Assembly (NCBI RefSeq): GCF_023740735.1
Contig: NZ_JAMRXH010000007.1
Coordinates: forward strand, 62,001 to 126,000
Direction: 5' to 3'
DNA: 64,000 bases
Source: Nocardia sp. CDC159
GTDB lineage: Bacteria; Actinomycetota; Actinomycetes; Mycobacteriales; Mycobacteriaceae
Each line of letters opens with the position of its first letter. The first letter of the stretch is position 1. The translations under genes were made by a program, and so were the position numbers. The notes under the pieces were generated by a model, which worked only from the letters and a program-made list of their open reading frames with translations, was not told the DNA's origin and did no database searches. Shown one piece after another: positions 9,349-17,611 of this stretch.

Positions 9349-11148
9349 GTGACTGGTACGGCCAGAAACGCGGAGAGGCGGGCAGGGCGCGTAGTGGGTG
9401 TATTGGCGACACTGGTGACGGTGCTCGCCGGTTGTACCGCGAATCCGCCGCCGCCGATCGAGAGCACCGACAGCCCGAAGACGACGCCGACCAAGCCCAC
9501 CCGGAGCACCGTGGTGGTGGCGGTCGACGACATCGGGATCGGGTTCAATCCGCATCTGCGGTCCAACCAGTCGCCCGCGACGAATGCCGTTGCCTCGATG
9601 GTGTTTCCGAGCCCGTTCAAACCGGCGCCCTCGCCGACCACGCCGGGTGTCACCGACTGGCTGCCCGACACGGCCCTGATGGTCTCGGCCGATGTGACCG
9701 CGCAGGAGCCGTTCACGATCACCTACCGGATCAAGGACCAGGCCTCGTGGTCCGACGGCGCGCCGATCGCGGCGGAGGACTTCCACTACCTGTGGCAGCA
9801 GATGATCACCCAGCCGGGTGTGGTGGATCCGGCGGGCTATCGGCTGATCTCCGACGTCGCCTCCTCCGATGGCGGCAAGACGGTGACCGTCACCATGAAC
9901 GCGCCCTATCCGGCGTGGCGGGAGCTGTTCACCGATCTGCTGCCCTCGCATCTGCTCAAGGATCAGCCCGGTGGTTTCCAGCGGGCGCTGGCCGTCGAGC
10001 GGGGGCTGATCAATCAGAACCCCATCTCCGGCGGGCAGTTCCGGGTCACTCAGGCCGATTCCGGGCGCGAGGAAATCCTGCTCGATCGCAACGACCGCTA
10101 CTGGGGTACGCCCGCGATCCCGGACCAGATCCTGTTGCGGCGCGGCGGAACCGCCGCCCAGCTCGCCGAATCGCTGCGCTCGGGCGACGCCCAGGTCGCG
10201 CTCGTGCACGGCGGCGCGGCGGTGCAGGCGCAGCTGGCCGCGATTCCGGCGCTGCGCACCGCGGTGCAGGCACAGGCCCGCGAGATGCAGCTGGCCCTCA
10301 ATGCCCGCGTCGGTGAGCTGGCCGATCCGCGGGTGCGCCGCGCCGTGCTGGCGCTGCTGGATCCGGCCCTGCTCGCCACGGTCGGCGCGCAGACCGGGGC
10401 CTGGGTGGAACCCGTACGCGCCCAGATACTTTCGCCATCCGATCCGGGTTACGCCCCGACCGCGCCGCCGCGGCCGTCGGTGGACGAAGCGTTCGCACTG
10501 CTCGCCGAGGCCGGATTCGGCCGCGCGCCCGAGCCGACGCCGCAGGGCGGCTCGCCCACCTCGCCCGCCCCGCAGCCGCGACCGGTCGCCAAGAACGGTA
10601 AGACGCTGACGGTTCGAATCGGCGCGGTCGACAAGGACCCCACCACCCTCGCGGTCGCCAGCACGGCCGCCGATCAATTGCGCAGCGCCGGAATCGATGC
10701 CACCGTGCGCAGCCTGCCCGCCGACGAGCTCTACGGCAAGGATCTGCTGGACGGCACGGTCGATGCGATCGTCGGTTGGGAGCGCGCCGGTCAGGATCCG
10801 GCGACCCTGCTCGCCTCCCGCTACGGCTGTCCGCCCCCGCCGCCCACCCCGTCCGAGGACAGGGCCACCGCGGCCGCGCTCGACGCGATGCGCAAGGCGC
10901 CCAGCAATATCTCCGGGGTATGCGATCCGACGCTGCAGCCGCAGCTGGACACCGGGCTGCGCGGACTCGATGTGCCCCGGGTGCTCGGCGACGCCGAACC
11001 CAAGCTGTGGGAGTTGGCGACCGTGCTGCCGATCGTGCAGGACAGCGGGGTCGCCGCGGCCAGTTCGCGGATGGACGGGGTGTCGCTGACCGGCTCCACC
11101 CAGGTCGGCATGTTCGCCGGTGCGGCCACCTGGCGGCGGCTGTCGTGA
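9349..11148 (+). CDS. lpqW: Lipoprotein LpqW, solute-binding-protein-like
   Basis: The 599-residue product has an N-terminal hydrophobic stretch ending in lipobox LAGC, with Cys29 as the lipidation site, then an extended periplasmic solute-binding (family 5-like) fold. In mycobacteria LpqW influences the branch point between PIM and lipoarabinomannan synthesis and has lost normal peptide-import function. There are no ABC transporter genes next to it here, consistent with that role. GTG 9349 places the lipobox at the usual distance; earlier in-frame starts give an overlong basic leader. The stop overlaps the mshB start. Confidence 0.88.
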   Translation: MTGTARNAERRAGRVVGVLATLVTVLAGCTANPPPPIESTDSPKTTPTKPTRSTVVVAVDDIGIGFNPHLRSNQSPATNAVASMVFPSPFKPAPSPTTPGVTDWLPDTALMVSADVTAQEPFTITYRIKDQASWSDGAPIAAEDFHYLWQQMITQPGVVDPAGYRLISDVASSDGGKTVTVTMNAPYPAWRELFTDLLPSHLLKDQPGGFQRALAVERGLINQNPISGGQFRVTQADSGREEILLDRNDRYWGTPAIPDQILLRRGGTAAQLAESLRSGDAQVALVHGGAAVQAQLAAIPALRTAVQAQAREMQLALNARVGELADPRVRRAVLALLDPALLATVGAQTGAWVEPVRAQILSPSDPGYAPTAPPRPSVDEAFALLAEAGFGRAPEPTPQGGSPTSPAPQPRPVAKNGKTLTVRIGAVDKDPTTLAVASTAADQLRSAGIDATVRSLPADELYGKDLLDGTVDAIVGWERAGQDPATLLASRYGCPPPPPTPSEDRATAAALDAMRKAPSNISGVCDPTLQPQLDTGLRGLDVPRVLGDAEPKLWELATVLPIVQDSGVAAASSRMDGVSLTGSTQVGMFAGAATWRRLS

Positions 11149-12062
11149 GTGCCGCGCCCACCGGCGGTCTGGTCCTGGTGCACGCCCATCCCGACGACGA
11201 GACCATCACCACCGGCGGCACCATCGCCCACTATCGCCGTCGTGGCGTGCCGGTGACCGTGGTGACCTGCACCCTCGGTGAGGAGGGCGAGGTCATCGGG
11301 GAGCGGTGGGCACGGCTGGTGCGTGCGCAGGCCGATCAGCTCGGCGGCTTCCGGATCGGTGAATTGGCCAGGGCGCTGGGCGAATTGGGCGCGGGTCCGC
11401 CCACCTTCCTGGGCGGGGCCGGGCGCTGGCGAGACTCCGGGATGTCCGGCACGACCGCCGATCCGAAGCCGATGCAACCGCCGCATCCGCGCGCGTTCGT
11501 GAACTCGGGTCCGGCCGCGGTCGAGGCGCTGGTCGACATCCTGCTCGAGCTGCGCCCCCGGGTGGTGATCGGCTACGATCCGCGCGGCGGTTACGGCCAT
11601 CCCGATCATGTTCGCGCCCACCGCGTCACGATGGACGCCGTCGACGCCGCCGCCGAAAAGGGCTGGGCCACACCGAAGGTCTACTGGACGGTCACCGACG
11701 CGACGGTTCTGCGCCTGCACACCGAGGCCCTGGCCCGCCGCACCGTGGACCGGCTGCCGGGGGCGCTCCCGTCCGGCTGGCGCCTGCCCGCCGAGGGCGA
11801 ATTGCCCTGTGTCCCCAGCGAATCGGTGACCACGGCCATCGATGTCTCCGACGTGTTGGCCGCCAAGCGCGCCGCGCTGCGCGCCCATGCCACCCAGGTG
11901 AGCGTCGCCCCCTCCGGCCGCGAATTCGCCCTGTCCAACAATGTCGCGCAGCCCGTGCTCCCGGAGGAGCACTATCTGCTGGTGCGCGGGCGGCTGGGGC
12001 CGGTCGGTGCGGACGGGCGGGAGCACGACCTGTTCGCGGGGTTGCCCTCGCCGGGCCGGTAG
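11145..12062 (+). CDS. mshB: N-acetyl-1-D-myo-inositol-2-amino-2-deoxy-alpha-D-glucopyranoside deacetylase MshB
   Basis: MshB is a zinc metalloenzyme that deacetylates GlcNAc-Ins in mycothiol biosynthesis. The 305-residue product has the LmbE-family zinc motif HAHPDDE (ligands His15 and Asp18) and the second ligand motif GHPDH about residue 150. The GTG start at 11145 sits inside the lpqW stop (GTGA), so translation is coupled. It is the last core gene before the inserted biosynthetic cluster; the gene expected after it, an Rv1171 homologue, is found only at 21050. Confidence 0.95.
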   Translation: MSAAPTGGLVLVHAHPDDETITTGGTIAHYRRRGVPVTVVTCTLGEEGEVIGERWARLVRAQADQLGGFRIGELARALGELGAGPPTFLGGAGRWRDSGMSGTTADPKPMQPPHPRAFVNSGPAAVEALVDILLELRPRVVIGYDPRGGYGHPDHVRAHRVTMDAVDAAAEKGWATPKVYWTVTDATVLRLHTEALARRTVDRLPGALPSGWRLPAEGELPCVPSESVTTAIDVSDVLAAKRAALRAHATQVSVAPSGREFALSNNVAQPVLPEEHYLLVRGRLGPVGADGREHDLFAGLPSPGR

Positions 12063-12262
12063 CGGTCCGCTTGAACGGTCAAATCGCCCAAACGGGTCAT
12101 TGTGCTCAAGGTGTGCACAGTTAACTAATCCCCGCTCGAGCAACCTGCTCACTGTGCTGTGCTCGAGTTGCGCAGTCCGCTCCGAGCTGATGTCGTATGT
12201 CACGTCATGCGTCGGGGGCGCATTCACAGAAACCGTGTCGAATCACCTGAATCCGAGGCAGC

Positions 12263-13507
12263 ATGCTAGTGGTAGTCGATCCCTTCTCCAGCGGCGGCGT
12301 CCTGGCGCGCCGCGCCAAGGAGCTGTACGGCATCGACTCGGTGGCCGTCATCACCACGACCGCCCTGCCCGCGAATTCGACGGCGCGCTACGCACCTGCC
12401 GACTATGTGGGCGAGGTCCGGCACACCGATATCGTCGAGACCGTGCTGGCGGTCGAGCGCCTCTGCGGCGGTCGGCCCGATCACATCGTCTGCGGCTCCG
12501 AGCCGGGCGTCGAGGTGTTCGATGCGCTTGCGGCGCACTGGATTCTGCGTCCCAACTTCGGTCCCTCGACGGTGCGCAGGGATATGTTCCCGATGCATCG
12601 GCGGCTGCGCGAGGCGGGTCTGCGCTACCTCCCGCAGTACCGGTCCGCGCATCCGGAGTCCGTCGTGGCGTGGTGTGCCGACAGCGGTTCGACGGAGTTC
12701 GTCGTGCAGCCGGTCGAGTCGTGCGCGCCCGGTCGCGTCCATATCTGTTCCGGCGTGCGCGAGGTTCGCGCCGCCTGTGTCGAATTGCTCGAACGCCCGG
12801 ACCATTCCGGCGCGGCCAGCGCGGAAGTGCTGGTGCGGGAGCGGATCGCCGGGCCGGAATTCGTGGTGGACACCGTTTCCCTGGACGGATCGCACTTCGT
12901 CGTCGCCCTGTTCCGCTACGCGGAGGAGATCGTCGACGGCACCCCGATCCCGCGCACGCTGTCCTCGGCCGAGATCGATGAGCAGCCCGGCATCGTCGAA
13001 TACGTCGAGCGGGTGCTCGACGCGCTGGGTATCGAGAACGGCCCCGCCCACAGCTCGGTCGTCCTCACCGAGCAGGGGCCGACCCTCATCCGGACCGCCG
13101 CCCGGATGCACGGCGGCCTGGGCCCGCGGCTGGTGGCGGAATCGTCGACGCATTCGCTGATCGACCTCGCCCTGGCGGCGCGCATCTCCGCCGCCGATTT
13201 CCTGCGCAAGACCGATGTCCGGCCGCGGTTGCGCCGAAAGATCGTCGAATGCTTCCTGGCCGTCTCGGCCGATGGCACGGTGGCGGCGAATCGCGTGCAC
13301 GAACGGTGCCGCGAACTCGACAGCTACCTGTTCGACACCTGCGCCCAGCTCCCCGGCGATCGGGTCGCGCGCACGGCCGATCCGCACACCTCCTATGGCA
13401 GCGTGATCCTCGCCAACTCCGATCAGTGGGTGCTGCTGCGGGATGTCGAGCGGGTGCTCGAATGGGACCGGCGCGGTGCGCTGCTGGAGCTCGCGCCGGC
13501 GACGTAA
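12263..13507 (+). CDS. ATP-grasp domain protein, possible amino acid or peptide ligase
   Basis: The 414-residue product has a pre-ATP-grasp Rossmann-like domain (1-100), a central ATP-binding region and an ATP-grasp core (VRERIAGPEFVVDTVSLDG about 191-209; GPAHSSVVLTEQGPTLIRTAARMHGG region 260-285). It resembles carboxylate-amine/L-amino acid ligases that make dipeptides through an acyl phosphate. It is unusual because the Glu expected in the GxxHxE motif is Ser265 and the Glu expected in LIE is Arg277; both normally bind magnesium. Activity may be altered or lost. A GAGG site precedes ATG 12263. In this cluster it could join the finished amino acid to a partner. Confidence 0.75.
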   Translation: MLVVVDPFSSGGVLARRAKELYGIDSVAVITTTALPANSTARYAPADYVGEVRHTDIVETVLAVERLCGGRPDHIVCGSEPGVEVFDALAAHWILRPNFGPSTVRRDMFPMHRRLREAGLRYLPQYRSAHPESVVAWCADSGSTEFVVQPVESCAPGRVHICSGVREVRAACVELLERPDHSGAASAEVLVRERIAGPEFVVDTVSLDGSHFVVALFRYAEEIVDGTPIPRTLSSAEIDEQPGIVEYVERVLDALGIENGPAHSSVVLTEQGPTLIRTAARMHGGLGPRLVAESSTHSLIDLALAARISAADFLRKTDVRPRLRRKIVECFLAVSADGTVAANRVHERCRELDSYLFDTCAQLPGDRVARTADPHTSYGSVILANSDQWVLLRDVERVLEWDRRGALLELAPAT

Positions 13508-13663
13508 TGCCGATTGTGTTGTCCCGCAAAACCACCCGGTTTCTTGGGCTTGCCCGGGGCCGCTGGCCCGGATAGACATGAGATTGTCCAGACCAAGGGC
13601 TTCGACCATCGGTGGAGCAGCTTCCCGTTGGGATGCCACCGGTGTCTCTACGGGGGTGTTCGG

Positions 13664-14596
13664 ATGGTCTGTCAGTTGGATACGCGTCAGCTCGAGGCTT
13701 TTCTGGTACTGACCGAGGAACTGCACTTCGGTCGAACCGCCATGCGATTGCACCTGACGCCCGCGCGAATCAGCCAGCTGGTGGGGAAATTGGAGCGGCA
13801 GATCGGCGAGCCGCTGTTCGTTCGCAACAGCCGCCGGGTGGAGCTGCTCGCCTCGGGCGAGGCGCTGCTGGCCGAGGTCGGCCCCCCGTATCGGCAACTG
13901 CAGCAAGCAGTTTCGAATGCGACACAGCGTGCGCGCGGGCGGGAGCGGACATTACGGGTGGCATATATGCTGGCGGCTGGAATGGGCCGGGTGCACACCT
14001 ATGTCGCGGCATTCGAGCGTGCCAACCCCGGGGTGTGCGTGGCCACCCTGCCGTTCGACGAGCTGGCCCGCTTCGCCGAACCGGTGCGCGAGGGGGATGC
14101 CGATGTGTTGCTGCTGTGGATGCCCGGCCCGCCGACGCTCTACGACGGGCTCGAGCCCGATCTGCGGCTGGGCCCGATACTGGCCACGAGCCCGAGGGTG
14201 ATGGCGGTCGGGCCCGACCATCCGTGGGCGCGGCAATCGTCGGTGGATATCGAGGAACTGCCCGGATACGACCTGGTCCTGCCCGCGCCGCGGCTGCCGA
14301 ACTGGTTCATGGACAACTGGATTCCGCCCGTCACCCCCGCCGGGCGCCCGATACGGCGGCGCGCCATCGTGGCCGAATCGGGTATGGATCAGGTCGTCGA
14401 CCGCATCATCCGCAGCCGGGTCGCCCTGGCGACCACGGCCTCGATCGCCGACACCGTGCTGGCGCCGGGCATCAACCTGGTTCCGCTGCGCGGCCTGCAA
14501 TCGGCCCATCTCACGGCGCTGTGGCTGCGCGGTACGCATTCGGCGCTGATCGAGCGATTTCTCGATGCGGCCGGGCGGGTTTCGCACACCTCATAG
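13664..14596 (+). CDS. LysR-family transcriptional regulator
   Basis: The 310-residue product has an N-terminal winged helix-turn-helix (about 5-64: LDTRQLEAFLVLTEELHFGRTA, then RISQLVGKLERQIGEPLFVR) and a C-terminal substrate-binding-like effector domain. ATG 13664 was chosen because the conserved HTH starts six residues later; the longer open frame upstream is unlike the family. It converges on the LysE exporter gene and their ends overlap by six bases. It probably controls the exporter and/or the operon starting at 15412, with the ligand likely an amino acid-like product; this is inferred from location. Confidence 0.88.
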   Translation: MVCQLDTRQLEAFLVLTEELHFGRTAMRLHLTPARISQLVGKLERQIGEPLFVRNSRRVELLASGEALLAEVGPPYRQLQQAVSNATQRARGRERTLRVAYMLAAGMGRVHTYVAAFERANPGVCVATLPFDELARFAEPVREGDADVLLLWMPGPPTLYDGLEPDLRLGPILATSPRVMAVGPDHPWARQSSVDIEELPGYDLVLPAPRLPNWFMDNWIPPVTPAGRPIRRRAIVAESGMDQVVDRIIRSRVALATTASIADTVLAPGINLVPLRGLQSAHLTALWLRGTHSALIERFLDAAGRVSHTS

Positions 14597-15223
14597 CTGC
14601 TGGGTCAGCAGGTGCAGCGCCAGCCCACCGAATATCGCCGCCGACAGTCGCTCGAGCCACAGCCGAAATCCCGGTCGCCGCAACAACATCGCGGAGAACG
14701 TCCCCGCGGTGACTCCGATGGCGCCGTCCATGAACAGGCCGATGACGATCAACAGCGCGCCGAGTGTGAGTATCTGCGCGGGCACCGGCCAGCCGTCCGA
14801 GGTGAGGAACTGGGGGACGAAGGCGAGGTAGAAGAGCACGACCTTGGGGTTCGACAGGTTGGTCAATATCGCCGAAAAGTATGTTCTGCGTAGCCCGTTG
14901 CGCATTTCGCTCGGGTCCGGCCCGAGCGCCGCATGCCGCTTCGCCGCACGCAGGGTGCTCACCGCGAGGTACAGCAGGAATACCGCACCGGCGATCTTGA
15001 CGATCTCCAGCGCGGCGGGCACGGCATGTAGCAGGGCCGTCAATCCCATGGCCGCCACGACCGTGTGCACGAGGGTGCCGGTGGCCATGCCCGCGGCCGC
15101 GACCAGGCCGCCACGGCGGCCGCCACTGATGCCGTGGGCGATCATGAACATCATCCCCGGCCCCGGCACGAGGTTCAGGACGACGCACACTCCCGCGAAG
15201 GCGACAATCAACTCCGACCTCAT
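14591..15223 (-). CDS. LysE/RhtB-family amino acid exporter
   Basis: The 210-residue product has about six transmembrane segments and LysE-type signatures: VLNLVPGPGMMFMIAHGISGGRRGG near the start and LTNLSNPKVVLFYLAFVPQF in the middle. The family exports amino acids and small amino acid derivatives by proton exchange. It is transcribed away from the operon at 15412, sharing the 188-base region 15224-15411, and its presence suggests that the cluster product is an exported amino acid-like compound or that toxic intermediates are pumped out. The substrate cannot be read from sequence. Confidence 0.87.
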   Translation of the reverse strand: MRSELIVAFAGVCVVLNLVPGPGMMFMIAHGISGGRRGGLVAAAGMATGTLVHTVVAAMGLTALLHAVPAALEIVKIAGAVFLLYLAVSTLRAAKRHAALGPDPSEMRNGLRRTYFSAILTNLSNPKVVLFYLAFVPQFLTSDGWPVPAQILTLGALLIVIGLFMDGAIGVTAGTFSAMLLRRPGFRLWLERLSAAIFGGLALHLLTQQL

Positions 15224-15411
15224 CCGGAAATCACAACATCCCCGCCCGTGACGGATAACCCCCTAATTACTGTGGCACCGATACTGCTCTCGATTGGAAG
15301 TTAAGCAAGCGTAAACATAGATTAAGTGGATCGTCGTTGTTCGGCTGCGGCAAGGATGCCACGATATTCATATCCGGGACGATGTACCTACCTTCGTACG
15401 GGGGAATGTCT
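15224..15411. promoter_or_regulatory. Divergent promoter region between exporter and carrier operon
   Basis: This 188-base stretch is clearly more AT-rich than its flanks. It has a repeated TTAAG pair (GTTAAGC and ATTAAGT, about 22 bases apart, near 15301-15327) and a candidate -10 TACCTT at 15389-15394, seven bases before a possible transcript start near 15401. A GGGGGA site at 15401-15406 precedes ATG 15412. It is the likely binding site for the LysR regulator; the exact operator is not resolved. Confidence 0.4.
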
Positions 15412-16584
15412 ATGGACTCATCACCGACCGATCACATCCAACGATTGCCATTGATATCCGATGCCACGCTGCGGGATTCCGCGCATATGGCGGGCGTGGA
15501 GTTCACGCCGGAGGACGCCACGACGATATCGCGTCTGCTCCGGGACATCGGGGTGAACCTCATCGAGGTCGGGATCGTCTCCGGTCCCGATTCCCGCGAC
15601 ACCCCGCTCATCGCGGCGGTGCACGAGGCGGTGGGGCCCGAACGCAGCTCCAGCCTGGTCATGGTCAGGGACCGCAAACAGGTGGTCGCGGCGCTGGAGG
15701 AGGCCCGGCGGCTGGGGTGTCGCTCGATCCTGCTTTCGGTCCCGACCTCCGTCGAGCATGCCCGACTCAAATTGGCCTCGCCGAGTTCGAACTATCTGAA
15801 GTCGCTGGCGCGGACCGCGATCGGGGAGGCGAAGGAGCGCGGCTTCCACGTCACCTTCAGTGGAGAGGACGGCGCCCGCACCGAACTGGACCGATTGATA
15901 TCGTATGTCGAATCGGGATTCGCGGCGGGCGCCGACAGATTTCGGCTCGCCGAGACGGTCGCGACACTTCGGCCGTGGGATTGCGGGGATATCGTTCGAC
16001 ACCTGTCCGCCATCGCCGGCGCCGAAATAGAGATGCACTCCCACAATATGCTCGGGATGGCGGTGGCGAATTCGCTGGCCGCCTTCGAGGCGGGCGCGGC
16101 GTGGATTTCGACGACCGTCGGCGGAATCGGGGAACGCGGCGGGAACTGTCCGCTGGCGGAATTGCTGTGCTCGCTGCGGGCGGCGTACGGCGACCAGCGC
16201 TACGACCTGTCGATGCTGACGCATCTGACGGAGGAGGCCGTCCGCCGCGGTGGGTTCGGCTCGTCGTTCATGCCCGGACCCACGACCCGGCATGCCTACG
16301 CCTACGAATTGCTGGGACAGCTGCGCCATCCCGATGCCTATGAGACCACCCCCGCCGAGACGGTGGGGAATCGACGATCGCTGCGGGTGCGGTCGAGACT
16401 GTCGCCCGCGCTGGTCGAATTCGCGCTGGCCGGAACGGATCTCGACGTCGACTCGACGCGGTTCTGCGACTGGCTCGTCGAATACCAGCGCGAACACGGC
16501 AATCCGGTGCTCGATCAGCAGCGGATTCGTCAACTCGCCCGATCGGCCTATCTGCCGGTCCAATTCGTTTCGGAGGGAAAATGA
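15412..16584 (+). CDS. DRE-TIM metallolyase, homocitrate/isopropylmalate synthase-like
   Basis: The 390-residue product is a TIM-barrel Claisen-type condensing enzyme. Motifs are DATLRD (17-22, metal-binding Asp17 and catalytic Arg), FSGEDGART (149-157), the metal ligands HSH (209-211) and GERGGN (240-245, with Asn245). All expected metal ligands are kept; the usual HND is HNM. The length fits homocitrate synthase/NifV and lacks the isopropylmalate synthase regulatory domain. It may join acetyl-CoA to a 2-oxo acid to supply the carrier-bound substrate, which is inference. ATG 15412 has a GGGGGA site at good spacing; ATG 15406 is too close. Its stop overlaps the carrier gene start. Confidence 0.87.
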   Translation: MDSSPTDHIQRLPLISDATLRDSAHMAGVEFTPEDATTISRLLRDIGVNLIEVGIVSGPDSRDTPLIAAVHEAVGPERSSSLVMVRDRKQVVAALEEARRLGCRSILLSVPTSVEHARLKLASPSSNYLKSLARTAIGEAKERGFHVTFSGEDGARTELDRLISYVESGFAAGADRFRLAETVATLRPWDCGDIVRHLSAIAGAEIEMHSHNMLGMAVANSLAAFEAGAAWISTTVGGIGERGGNCPLAELLCSLRAAYGDQRYDLSMLTHLTEEAVRRGGFGSSFMPGPTTRHAYAYELLGQLRHPDAYETTPAETVGNRRSLRVRSRLSPALVEFALAGTDLDVDSTRFCDWLVEYQREHGNPVLDQQRIRQLARSAYLPVQFVSEGK

Positions 16585-16760
16585 CCGAGCTTAAGGGCGT
16601 CTGCCCCGAGTGCGAAACACCCATCGTCATCCCTGAGCTGCCGGTGGGCGATACGTTCACCTGCCCGGAATGCGTTCTGACCCTGCGGATCAACGCCATC
16701 ACCGAGGGTCGGCTCGACCTGGAGATGGTCGAGACGCAGCTGCGCGACTGGGGCCAGTGA
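16581..16760 (+). CDS. LysW-like amino-group carrier protein
   Basis: This 59-residue acidic protein carries two CPEC motifs (Cys8/Cys11 and Cys28/Cys31) predicted to bind one zinc, followed by an acidic linker and the C-terminal sequence LRDWGQ. LysW proteins carry amino acid substrates in isopeptide linkage on the side-chain carboxylate of the terminal Glu of EDWGE. Here the last residue is Gln (codon CAG before TGA at 16758-16760), which lacks that carboxylate. The ATG at 16581 overlaps the upstream stop and its own stop overlaps the LysX-like start (TGATG). Its neighbours LysX, LysY and LysZ confirm the identity. It is the centre of the cluster. Confidence 0.9.
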   Translation: MTELKGVCPECETPIVIPELPVGDTFTCPECVLTLRINAITEGRLDLEMVETQLRDWGQ

Positions 16761-17611
16761 TGAGCGGTGTCGTCGCGATCGTCGCCGACCGGATCGGCTG
16801 GGAGGAACGCGAGCTGATGCGGCGGCTCGCCGACGGCGACATCCGCGCGCAGTGGCGCAACGACGAGTCGATGACGCTCGGCGTGCCGCCGGACGAGACG
16901 CTGCGCGAGATCGAGCTGGCGCTCATCAGAAGTCGCAGCTATACCCGGGGCGGGCTCCTGGCGGGGGTGCTCGAGGCATCCGGGGTGCGCACGGTGAACA
17001 CCGCCGACGCGGTGCACATGTGTGAGAACAAACTGACGCTGCGCCGGGTCCTGTACCGGGTCGGCGTCCCGGTGCCGGAGTTCCGACTCGTGCTGTCGCG
17101 CAAAGACTTCCGCACCGCCCTGGAACAGCTGCCGCTGCCGCTGGTAATCAAGCCGGTATTCGGTGGCATGGGGCGCCGGGTATTCCTGGTGCACGAGCGG
17201 CGCACCGCGCAGTCCTTCTACGACTACATCGAGGATCTCGGACATTCCTTCGAACAGGCCTCCCTGGTCGAGCGCTATCTGGGGCAGCGGTCGATCAGAT
17301 GCTTCGTCGTCGGCCGCGAAATCGTCGCGGCCGCGGAGTTCGAGAGCACGGGCTCCGACGAGTGGCGCAGCAATGCCGCAGTCGGCTCCCGGCAGCGATA
17401 TGTCGGGCACGGGGGCGATATCGAGAACATCGTGGACAAGGTCGTCGGCGTGCTCGGGCCGGGCATCTACGGCGTCGACCTCTTCGAGGGGCCGGACGGA
17501 CCGGTGGTGAACGAGGTGAATCACGCTCCGGCGTTTCGCGCGATGGCGGCGGCCACCGGGATCGATATCGCGGCCGCGGTCGGCGATCATCTGCGGGGGT
17601 TGCTGACATGA
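16760..17611 (+). CDS. LysX-like carrier protein ligase (RimK-type ATP-grasp)
   Basis: This 283-residue ATP-grasp enzyme is predicted to join the alpha-amino group of an amino dicarboxylic acid (glutamate, 2-aminoadipate or a relative) to the carrier C-terminus. Motifs are Lys91 in ENKLTL, VIKPVFGGMG (129-138), GREIVAA (185-191), GVDLFEG (238-244) and NEVNHAPAF (251-259), the last close to LysX NEVNHTPEF. All ATP and magnesium-binding positions appear intact. ATG 16760 shares bases with the carrier stop. Substrate choice cannot be read from sequence. Confidence 0.9.
   Translation: MSGVVAIVADRIGWEERELMRRLADGDIRAQWRNDESMTLGVPPDETLREIELALIRSRSYTRGGLLAGVLEASGVRTVNTADAVHMCENKLTLRRVLYRVGVPVPEFRLVLSRKDFRTALEQLPLPLVIKPVFGGMGRRVFLVHERRTAQSFYDYIEDLGHSFEQASLVERYLGQRSIRCFVVGREIVAAAEFESTGSDEWRSNAAVGSRQRYVGHGGDIENIVDKVVGVLGPGIYGVDLFEGPDGPVVNEVNHAPAFRAMAAATGIDIAAAVGDHLRGLLT

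Noticed and set aside
7688..9412. Long open frame (574 codons) on the minus strand opposite typA
   Set aside because: It is the antisense of a certain gene; the translation is Gly/His/Arg-rich with no motif, typical of high-GC shadow frames.
12266..13906. Minus-strand frame of 546 codons opposite the ATP-grasp gene
   Set aside because: No domain signature and biased composition; the plus-strand ATP-grasp frame is supported by motifs and a ribosome binding site.
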